Program-made: the position numbers and the translations under genes
The notes under the pieces: model-generated
Databases searched by the model: none
Told to the model about the DNA's origin: nothing
Seen by the model: the letters and a program-made list of their open reading frames with translations, nothing else
NCBI GenBank assembly: GCA_951394045.1
Contig: OX595997.1
Span: forward strand, 744,001 to 808,000
DNA: 64,000 nt
Reading direction: 5' to 3'
Source of the DNA: Nitzschia sp. DOCU1
Lineage: Eukaryota > Bacillariophyta > Bacillariophyceae > Bacillariales > Bacillariaceae
Shown here: in pieces, positions 42,641 to 56,409 of the stretch
Layout: every line of letters starts with the position of its first letter
How positions within the stretch are numbered: the stretch's first letter is position 1

Positions 42641-43500
42641 ATGCACTGTACCCTCTATGCCGCCTTTTTAACCGTTCATTTTGTTAAGAAAACGCCTCAA
42701 TTGTACAGCATTCTCCCGCTGTACCCTCTATGCCGCCTTTTTAACCGCTCGTTTCGTTAAGAAAATGCCTCGATTGTACGGCACCCTCCCGCTGTACCCT
42801 CTATGCCGCCTTTTTAACCGCTCGTTTTGTTAAGAAAACGCCTCGATTGTACGGCACCCTCCCGCTGTACCCTCTATGCCGCCTTTTTAACCGTTCGTTT
42901 TGTTAAGAAAACGCCGCGATTGTACAGCATTCTCCCGCTGTACCCTCTATGCCGCCTTTTTAACCGCTCGTTTCGTTAAGAAAATGCCTCGATTGTACGG
43001 CACCCTCCCGCTGTACCCTCTATGCCGCCTTTTTAACCGCTCGTTTTGTTAAGAAAACGCCTTGATTGTACGGCATTCTCCCGTTGTACCCTCTATGCCG
43101 CCTTTTTAACCGTTCGTTTCGTTAAGAAAACGCCTCGATTGTACAGCATTCTCCCGTTGTACCCTCTATGCCGCCTTTTTAACCATTCGTTTCGTTAAGA
43201 AAACGCCGCGATTGTACAGCATTCTCCCGCTGTACCCTCTATGCCGCCTTTTTAACCGCTCGTTTCGTTAAGAAAACGCCGCGATTGTACGGCACCCTCC
43301 CGCTGTACCCTCTTTGCCGCCTTTTTAACCGCTCGTTTCGTTAAGAAAACGCCTCGATTGTACGGCACCCTCCCACTGTACCCTCTATGCCGCCTTTTTA
43401 ACCGTTCGTTTCGTTAAGAAAACGCCTCGATTGTACAGCATTCTCCCACTGTACCCTCTATGCCGCCTTTTTAACCGTTCGTTTCGTTAAGGAAACGCCA
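42640..43500. repeat. 73-bp satellite, 12 copies
   Basis: The word GTACCCTCT begins at 42648 and then every 73 bp with no drift: 42721, 42794, 42867, 42940, 43013, 43086, 43159, 43232, 43305, 43378 and 43451. Each unit holds CCGCCTTTTTAACC, CGTTAAGAAAA and CGATTGTAC. Copies differ by a few substitutions and no indels; one copy has CTTTGCC in place of CTATGCC. Confidence 0.95.
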
Positions 43501-43664
43501 GCCGAGTCACCATTCAGAGAAGTCTCACAATAGGTAACCGCCCTACCACCTCCAACGACCACTGCCACACAGCTCAGAAATATTCTTCTCCCCCGTGTTT
43601 TCTTTTACTTTCTTCTATCCCTTATCTTCGAGTCGTTGCTTACATCAGCACTTCCTGCCCATCA

Positions 43665-44105
43665 ATGCCCCAAAATCCATCCGACGCAACCTTGAATAGA
43701 ACACGACTCCGTGTATCCTCTGTCACGCAACCACCGCAGGATGATGGAAGTGTGGATGAGTCCCCTTCTTTTCTGCATGCCAATCTGGATGATGACTCTT
43801 CCTCAAATGGTCAACCTTTGAGAGTTCTCCCATCAACAAACGCCCCACCCCCGATTCTTTATGTCTACCAATGCACATCACCTTTGCCGCCAACTTCTTC
43901 AGCCTTCAGCCTCAGCGGCCGTACGATGGACCCACCGACACCAGCACCCACCCTATACTGCTTGTTGGCAACCTTTTTGTCCCTGGCACCAGCAATACTA
44001 CAAAATCCCACAATGTTTTTGCATCGCCGCCTCCCGGTTGATGAGGGAAGGCTTGGGGCGTGTGTCCTCACAAGCTTAGCGGATCTTTTGCCATGGGATC
44101 TTTGA
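43665..44105 (+). CDS. hypothetical ORF running into a tandem repeat
   Basis: The 146-codon frame starts with an ATG at 43665 after a T/C-rich stretch that resembles a promoter. It encodes a Ser/Pro-rich peptide that resembles nothing I know. Its last third is the first unit of the 183-bp array, so the stop is supplied by repeat sequence. It may be a fragment of a mobile element. Confidence 0.2.
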   Translation: MPQNPSDATLNRTRLRVSSVTQPPQDDGSVDESPSFLHANLDDDSSSNGQPLRVLPSTNAPPPILYVYQCTSPLPPTSSAFSLSGRTMDPPTPAPTLYCLLATFLSLAPAILQNPTMFLHRRLPVDEGRLGACVLTSLADLLPWDL

Positions 44106-44690
44106 AAATTTCACGTGCTGAGGGGCCAACATGCACTCTACCGCTTGTTGGCAACCTTTTTGTTCCTGGTGTTGGCTATACTACAAAATTCCACAATGTT
44201 TTTGCATGGTTGCCTCCAGGTTAGTGAGAGAAGGCTTGGGGTATGTGTCCTTTTTGGATTAGAGGATCTTTTCCCATGGGATCCTTGAAAATTTCACGTG
44301 CCGAGAGGCCGACACGCACTCTACCGCTTGTTGGCAACCTTTTTGTTCCTGGCGATGGCTATACTACAAAATTCCACAATGTTTTTGCATTGTTGCCTCC
44401 AGGTTAGTGAGGGAAGGCTGGGGGAATGTGTCTTTTTTGGATTAGAGGAACTTTTCCCATGGGATCCTTGAAAATTTCACGTGTCAAGAGGCCGACATGC
44501 ACTCTACCGCTTGTTGGCAACCTTTTTGTTCCTGGCGTTGGCTATACTAAAAAATTCCACAATGTTTTTGCATCGTTGCCTCCCGGTTGATGAGGGAAGG
44601 CTTGGGGCGTGTGTCCTCACGAGCTTAGCGGATCTTTTGCCATGGGATCTTTGAAAATTTCATGTGCTGAGGAACCTATGACATGGACTA
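43965..44690. repeat. 183-bp tandem repeat, four copies
   Basis: The word CCATGGGATC starts at 44091, 44274, 44457 and 44640, each 183 bp apart. Units contain CTTGTTGGCAACCTTTTTG and CACAATGTTTTTGCAT. The first unit is about 10 bp shorter. Confidence 0.9.
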
Positions 44691-44990
44691 CGGGCTACAA
44701 CGACTGGGATATCTTGACAATGGAAAGTCATTATTGTTTAGGACTTGGATCAAATGTGCCATCTTGCAGCATTCAAACAAGACATTCAGGCTCTATCAAT
44801 CTATGATGTGTCACCATTGAGGCCGTGCAAAGAGAGTCCAATTTGCTAGCATCTTCTGCTCTTTCACATCCTGGACAACAATGACAGGGATATCTTGATG
44901 ATGGAAAGTCCTTTTTGTTTAGGACTTGGATCAGGCTACTACTGTCACTACTACCTCCCATCCCCAGTAGCTACTTGTGGATCTGCCAGA
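44690..44990. repeat. diverged two-copy repeat, about 180-bp spacing
   Basis: A block containing GGGATATCTTGA, ATGGAAAGTC and TTGTTTAGGACTTGGATCA occurs near 44706 and again near 44888, about 180 bp apart, with diverged sequence between. Confidence 0.65.
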
Positions 44991-45720
44991 TATTGATCGA
45001 GAATGGCTTGAAAGAGTGCCGGGCACACAATGTGCAGGCGCAAAACTAACTACCACAGCTCCATGGCCAAACCTTGGATCCATGCAGGAGTTGGTCCCAG
45101 CCTCCATCAATGAATGCATCAACATTACATCCAGGGTCTAGCACGATCTGACGGATATTGATGGAGAATGGCTTGAAAGAGACCCATTATCTACACTATA
45201 TGACGTGCCGGCGCAAGACTAGCTACAGCAGTTCCATGGCTGAACCTCTGATCCATGCAGAAGTTGGTCCCAGCCTCCGTCTATGAATGCATCAACATTA
45301 CATCCAGGTTCTAGCAGGATCTGACGGATATTGGTGGAGAATGGTTTGAAAGAGTGCTCTTTGGAGCAGTTCCGACGCGACATGAGGCACAGGACCAAGA
45401 CTAACTACCACAGCTCCATGGCCGAACCTCGGATCCATGCAGGAGTTGGTCCCAGCCTCCATCAATGAATGCATCAACATTACATCCAGGTTCTAGCACG
45501 ATCTGACGGATATTGATGGAGAATGGCTTGAAAGAGTACCATTTGGAGCGTTCCTACACGATATGACGTTCCTGCACAAGACTAGCTACAGCAGTTCCAC
45601 GGCCGAACCTCGGATCCATGCAGGAGTTAGTCCCAGCCTTTGTCAATGAATGCATCAACATTACATCCAGGTTCTAGCAGGATCTGACGGATATTGGTGG
45701 AGAATGGTTTGAAAGAGTTG
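44990..45720. repeat. 173-182-bp tandem repeat, four copies
   Basis: The word GAATGCATCAACATTACATC starts at 45112, 45285, 45467 and 45648. Units share GATCTGACGGATATTG, GAGAATGG(C/T)TTGAAAGAG and GGATCCATGCAG. They differ from the 183-bp family in sequence but are almost the same length. Confidence 0.9.
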
Positions 45721-46020
45721 CGTGGCATTCCCCATTGTAACCTGGACTGTGCCTTTCTGCCCAGCATAGCGACGATAATCGCTGTCTCCATAGATCGTCC
45801 TTTTTGTGCGGCAGGCCTCGTTGTACCCTCTACTTTGCCTTTCTTGTGTGGCATTCCCCATTGTATCCTCTACTATGCCTTTCTGCCCAGCATAGCGACA
45901 ATAACCACTGTCTCCTTAGATCGCCCTTTTTGTGCGGCAGTCCCCGTTGTCCCCTCTACTCTGCCTTTCTGCCCTGCATAGCGAAACATGCACTGTATCC
46001 CTGGGTCGTCCTTTTTGGGA
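45720..46020. repeat. 126-bp tandem repeat, about 2.3 copies
   Basis: The word GGCATTCCCCATTGTA starts at 45724 and 45850, and a partial third copy follows. Inside each unit a shorter half-unit containing CCTCTACT and TGCCTTTC is itself repeated. It shares the phrase GTACCCTCTA with the 73-bp satellite, suggesting distant relation. Confidence 0.8.
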
Positions 46021-46400
46021 TACAGTGGTCAATTCATGGCTTGACATTAATAACTTAGCATCCAATTATATAAAGGTCATTGGGCTTTTTTTCGGGACAG
46101 GATTCTCTATTCCAAATGGTGGGTCAATCCTTAGGGTTGGGGAGTGCCAATAGTGAAGGGATAAATGTTAAATTATGCATGGGGATGTTCCAATAGTGAA
46201 AGGATAAATGATAAATTATGAATGGGGATGGTCGAATAGTGAATGGCAATGACAGTATGTATGGTATGTGTGCATTAAAAAAGGGGAAAATGGTTCATTG
46301 TGAAGGGGGAAAATGGCTATATGAAAAGGGGAAATAGGGCATAGATATGGGTACCCCCATATTTTCCCTTTCCTGATGGGGTGCTGCTGGAAAGTCGTGG
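46021..46400. repeat. A/G-rich short repeats and right copy of 42-bp inverted repeat
   Basis: AATAGTGAAAGGATAAATGATAAATTATGAATGGGGATG-like phrases (about 50 bp) recur two or three times at 46140-46245, followed by GGGGAAAATGG phrases. The inverted-repeat copy is at 46337-46378 and is exact. Confidence 0.7.
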
Positions 46401-47746
46401 CCGTTCTCGTTGAGGAGTACTGAAGGGTAGATTTTGGTGGTATGATGCACATGGCTGCTGGTATGCCCAATGGTGCTACCTTGTATAGTTGGGGCCTTAC
46501 AAGAGGGCGAGGATTCATTTTGCTTGTTGCTGAAAGGAATAATAGTAGGAAAAGCATCAGAGAAGCTGGATATGATAGTACTGCTCTTATTCTTCCGACG
46601 TGTCATGGTAAGAGTAAACGCCCTGATGTTGGTTCTTGTCAACGTTTTTTCTTCTTCGTCCATCATGGCGCCATACATAAAAGGTGCAGGGTGTGAGGAA
46701 GGAGGGGGGTTGAAGAGGCCGATGCATGATTTTTGTTCTTTAGCATCCCCACTTCTTTTACTATGAGAGGAAAAGTTCACTTCACCAGCTTGCTCATCCG
46801 ATTATAGGTCATCTTCAACTATCATCGTTTGTACTGGATGACTATGCCATTTCGTCACCCATCCTCCGTGGTACAAGTTGTAGTAGTTCTTTGAAGAGAT
46901 CGTCCTCTTCCTCGTCACCACGGCCAAGAAAACACCGGAGGTTTGGAATGACGACATAGTTTGGCTCATGACTTAACGATGCACCACCATACTCCATGGA
47001 CGAGGACATTTCCCCCGGCGCAAGCGATGACATGGATGAAGATACTGACACCATGCCTGGCGTACTATTTTGAGGAGTTTCTGTCACCTCTTTGTCAAGC
47101 AACATGAAGCTCTCGAGCAGGGACACCCTGACCATTAGTGGTGTTGAAGTTATACTGGTGGTGTTGGTTCGTGGAGGTGCTACTATGGGTGATAATGATC
47201 CTTTGTGTCTGCTAGTAGGTGTGCAGCTGGGCAGGAGCAAGCAACATTTGGCCTTGATTTCTTGTTCTTCTTCTTGGTGCTTGCTGGCCAACATCCCGAG
47301 CTCATCAATGACAGAACTTAGGGGCTTTACCGATGTCGATGGGGGCAAGGAGAAGTGGAGAGCATGCCTCTTTTGATAGTGACACAATCATATTGCCATC
47401 TTCATGTTGATTCTTCTTCTCCTTTTGATAAGAGGGCAATAACTGTCTTGCTGTGGGATGCGTCATTTGCAAAACCAATTCAAACTCGCCTCGTTGGAAC
47501 AGTTTGTGGCGATAGGCTCCATATTCCGGAGAATTGGTGTCTTTTTTGCGCTGGAAAGTATACAGATTGAAAGCTCTTGTACTTGATGTCTGCCCCCCAA
47601 TACTTGGGAAGGACTTCTGAGACGAACTTCCTGGAATCGTGAATCCTGAAACAATCGCCGCTGGGCATCCATGATATCACTTCTGGACTACCCCCAACAC
47701 CGTCCATATCCTGCAGTAGCCTGTACAGCTTCGAAGGAAACTCATA
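46400..47746 (-). pseudogene. broken heat shock factor gene
   Basis: At 47746, just after a TCTTGTCAG acceptor-like sequence, starts an HSF DNA-binding domain: YEFPSKLYRLLQDMD, SWMPSGDCFRIH and YKSF. At about 47570 the frame breaks: the residues between KSF and NLY of the long helix are missing (consistent with loss of about 11 bp), and NLYTFQRKK, GAYRHK and FQRGEF continue in another frame until a stop at 47305. A further frame (47387-46842, 181 codons, stretches with SSVIDELG and LFKELLQLVP) and another at 46780-46295 probably represent the former C-terminal region, so at least two shifts are needed. No first exon is seen: the LTR element lies 92 bp upstream. An assembly indel could explain one shift. 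The wing lacks the intron present in the intact HSF at 38-39.7 kb. Confidence 0.65.
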
Positions 47747-47837
47747 CTGACAAGACGATGAGGGTGAGATGCATGGTGTACTGGTATCCTCCTGCACTAC
47801 GTCATTTGTACGATCAAATAGGTTGTGGAAATTATGG

Positions 47838-47842
47838 CTATG
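47838..47842. repeat. target-site duplication, left
   Basis: CTATG directly precedes the left LTR, and the same five bases directly follow the right LTR at 53722-53726. A 5-bp duplication is normal for Ty3/gypsy integration. Confidence 0.9.
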
Positions 47843-51002
<3,160 letters not shown>

Positions 51003-52130
51003 GATACGGCTTTGCTCCTTCTTTTAACTCTAGACGAATAGGATCTATTTTAAGTTTACCTAATCCGCCTCCGAATAGTGTAGGGTGCTGCTTCAGTTCA
51101 GCTAGTAGCTCGTCTCGCTGCTCCTTAGTCAAGTAGTCGAGTGAGTCAACAAACTCTTCCATTTCGACCTTGGAGTAGTCGGCGTCAAGGATCTTAGCTT
51201 GTCGTTCTTCCGCCGCTTGAATAACGGGGGCGTCTTGAGACATCTCGTACAGAAGCTGTAAAGCCTCCGGATCCGTCACTACACCACTTTCCTTCATCTC
51301 GACTTCGCTATCGCCCCATCGAATCGTTCGTTTCTCGAAGTTGAGTACAAACTTCAATTCGGCTAATAGGTCAAGTCCTAGAATCAGGTCGTAAGGTGAG
51401 CTTTCGCGATCTGTGTGCTCGTCGACGTGACATGGCCAGTGTATCTCTTTACTAGACGAGAGTTCGGGGATCCTGAAGCGAATCATCCCAACTTTGTCCG
51501 TCTTGAATTTGCCGCCCATTGTAGTCCAAGTAGTAACTCGTTTTCCAGTGGGAACGAGCTGGCTAAGCGTCACAAAGTTCTTAAGAACGATGGAACGACT
51601 AGTACCCGTATCTAGGAGAGTTCTAAGGACATAGGATTCACCTCTAGGATTTACCGCTTCGACGACTATTTCTGTAGTTAGCCGACCGGCAATTTTCCTA
51701 TTTGGCTCTATTCCAGGGCGTGACGCTCGAATAGCAAAACTATGTTCATTTTCGCTATTGTAGTCAATGTAGTCGCTCTCTGATTCGCTACTTGCGTTAC
51801 TGCTACTGTCTGACTGATTGTTCAGCTGGAAACTGACCTGCCTTCTGGCTTTGGTCTTCCCTTTTTCTTTCTTACTTTGTTTCTTAGCGAGGGCTTTCAC
51901 GACAGTCTCCATCTGGAGTGCCGAGAACATGTTCTCACGGGATCCGCGCGGACGCTTGTTTGGGCGATCCTTGGCATTGCCAGGAAGGCTCCAACACTTG
52001 TCGTCGGGGGCCGGATGGAACTTGCCGCAGTGCTCGCAGGGTTTCTTTCTGTCCCCCTTTTCGGCTTTCTTGCGGTCTTTGCCTCTCTTTCTTTTCTTAC
52101 CGCCGTCTTTGCTTTTGCTTTCGGATCGGT

Positions 52131-52255
52131 CGGCGTTTTTCTTTTCTTTGTTCTTTTTGTCTGCTCGGACCGCATCGTCGAAGACGTGCTTGGCCTCGAG
52201 CTTTTCCAAGTATTTGTAGTACTCGTCGAGCGTCATCGAGAAGGGATCGATGTTC
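52131..52255 (-). repeat. gag segment duplicated near the 5' LTR
   Basis: This 125-bp stretch within gag is present again at 52972-53096 with a single C/T difference. It encodes part of the coiled Lys/Glu region upstream of the zinc knuckle. Confidence 0.9.
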
Positions 52256-52297
52256 GAGGTGAGCAGATCTCGTTGCCACTCGATTCTTTTCGCTCGG

Positions 52298-52945
52298 TCA
52301 AGGATCTCCACGAGCTCGTCGTCGCCGAACATCTCGCAGCTCGTTTTGTCTTCGGGGATCGGGAAGTAAGGTAGCATGTTGTTTTGACGGAGTAGTTCGG
52401 CCTTGAAGTCGGCCAAAGACATCTCCATCATGAACACGTGATAGCGTAGATAGTTTCGCTGGCGGCGGTAGGCGTGCGAAGTAGTACTGCCCCATTCGTT
52501 GCATCGCCTTGTTAAAGGTGTCGTCCGGGGTCTCTTCTTCTTCTTCGTCCGACTCGTCGATGTTGTGACGTAGGCTAGCAACGATGTCTGTGAACCTTTG
52601 TCTTGCCTCTCCAGCCAACAACGCCTTCGCATACTTGATTTTCTTCTCCCCATCGTCCAAGGGGACGTCCCGAATCAACTCGTCCATCTGCATCCGCCAC
52701 TTGACCCATCGCTCGGCGTCGCCTTGTTCGAAGATGAAGCAACGCGTTTCGAACTCATCCGAATCCTCATCGGTTGGGTCTAACTTGATCTTGACCTTCT
52801 TGGACTTCTCATCATCTTGGAGAATCTCTTCGTCCTTGGGTTTCTCGCAACGGAAGGGGATCAACGGAGGGTTAACGTGAGCGGCTTGAGTCAGAAGCAA
52901 CGCAACTTTCTTCGCGTACTCGTGGTTAGAGTAGGAGGTCTTCAT
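52298..52945 (-). pseudogene. gag: retrotransposon gag N-terminal part
   Basis: The 215-codon frame starts at an ATG (52945) shortly after the leader. It shows an acidic linker and a gag/capsid-like helical region (AERWVKWRMQMDELI, GEARQRF). After AMQRMGQYY, near 52475, homology moves to the next frame, so the final 45 codons are readthrough. Confidence 0.8.
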
Positions 52946-53103
52946 CCTTCAACGGGAGTTTTAAAACTGTCCGGCGTTTTTCTTTTCTTTGTTCTTTTTG
53001 TCTGCTCGGACCGCATCGTCGAAGACGTGCTTGGCCTCGAGCTTTTCCAAGTATTTGTAGTACTCGTCGAGCGTCATCGAGAAGGGATTGATGTTCAAAA
53101 CTG
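52946..53103 (-). other. 5' leader / primer binding site with inserted gag piece
   Basis: Reading from the LTR inward: CAGTTTT, then the 125-bp gag copy (53096-52972), two bases, and again CAGTTTT (52969-52963) continuing TAAAACTCCCG to the gag ATG. The flanking CAGTTTT words are a 7-bp direct repeat. AGTTTTAAAACT at the original site is a perfect 12-bp palindrome. No TGG typical of a tRNA 3'-end match is adjacent to the LTR. Confidence 0.7.
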
Positions 53104-55416
<2,313 letters not shown>

Positions 55417-56376
55417 ATGGTTTCGTCTAACGAACCCTCTTCGGTAGCCATGTGGCCATCAGGTCTTCCTCCACTTGACTTCATGGATTGTGAGGGTTTG
55501 TACTCCTCTTGCGATAATACGGAGGACGACGGTTCAAAGGATGTAAATGAACACGAACACGCAATCCCCCAGACGCCGACCTCCCCTCACCATTTTCCAT
55601 TGGAGGAAAAGCCTCAGGACTTCAGTTCACAAGGAGCAGATCGTATTAATTATAGAACGGACTGGCTGGGAACCTACCACCGAGCACTATCGGCCATGGA
55701 AGAATCAAAAGCCCGAGGAAACCGCGAGGAGCGGGATGGGGCGACGATTTTACCTCCTTCAATGGCTTTCGCTGCTGCAAGGAGCACATCAGGACGTCTC
55801 CCTCTGTGCCAGTTGCAATCGTCCCCGCTTACAAGAGTTTCGGCACCAAGGGGTCATGAGGCAGATATGCTGGGGCCTACCACGCTCGCCCCGGGCCAGC
55901 AGCATGATCAGGCGGCTGCAGCCAGCACCGGTGTTCTATCAGGGAGTACCGCTGGGCCTGCATACAACGTACCATTCTCATCACCACGAACAAGGCGGGG
56001 TCGGGTGCGAGGAGGCTTCGCTACCCAAGGAACAAGAAACATAGTGCTTTCCCAGCTGGACGTGCTGGCTGGTAGGGGCGGTGAAGGGAACAACCACAAA
56101 GGCAACCGAAGATACTGGCGGAAAGTGCTCTCGCTAAGAGCGTTGTACGGCGCCACAGGCAAAAACAACGCCATGAAAACTGAAATCGCGAAGAGGGTCC
56201 TAGAGGATATTCAGCACGGAGATGATGGTCATGGCCGGTTCCTCATGCGAGACAAGTCCACCAGACGCCTGGTGGAGATGTCGGGCTTGAAGGCTCTTTC
56301 AAAGATCAAACAGGCATTGCGCGATAAGTTTGTTCCTGCATTCGCGAGAGACCAATACCCAGTTTCTCAAGAATAA
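55417..56376 (+). CDS. DUF6824-domain protein
   Basis: This intronless frame encodes 319 aa from the ATG at 55417. The N-terminal 200 residues are Ser/Pro-rich and acidic with no fold visible. Residues 208-300 match the DUF6824 layout: LSQLDVLAGRGGEGNNHKGN corresponds to the NDILLGKGRP...HPGN block, KNNAMKTEIAKRVLEDI to the central helix, and GRFLMRDKSTRRLVEM to the GGRFLVRD strand. The domain is very common in diatom genomes and often paired with disordered regions. Nucleic-acid binding has been suspected for such regulators but cannot be concluded here. It is more diverged than the DUF6824 domain near 7 kb. Its stop lies 33 bp before the convergent deubiquitinase gene ends. Confidence 0.75.
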   Translation: MVSSNEPSSVAMWPSGLPPLDFMDCEGLYSSCDNTEDDGSKDVNEHEHAIPQTPTSPHHFPLEEKPQDFSSQGADRINYRTDWLGTYHRALSAMEESKARGNREERDGATILPPSMAFAAARSTSGRLPLCQLQSSPLTRVSAPRGHEADMLGPTTLAPGQQHDQAAAASTGVLSGSTAGPAYNVPFSSPRTRRGRVRGGFATQGTRNIVLSQLDVLAGRGGEGNNHKGNRRYWRKVLSLRALYGATGKNNAMKTEIAKRVLEDIQHGDDGHGRFLMRDKSTRRLVEMSGLKALSKIKQALRDKFVPAFARDQYPVSQE

Positions 56377-56409
56377 GTAGCAACGCGCAAGTGGACTGAG
56401 TGGGGCTCT

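Noticed and set aside
42640..43500. Possible CRISPR-like array because of exact 73-bp spacing
   Set aside because: The whole 73-bp unit is repeated; there are no unique spacers between conserved repeats, and the genome is eukaryotic. It is a satellite.
43861..44105. Protein-coding gene ending in the 183-bp array as a functional gene
   Set aside because: The C-terminal third is repeat sequence and the frame has no domain; it is kept only as a doubtful ORF.
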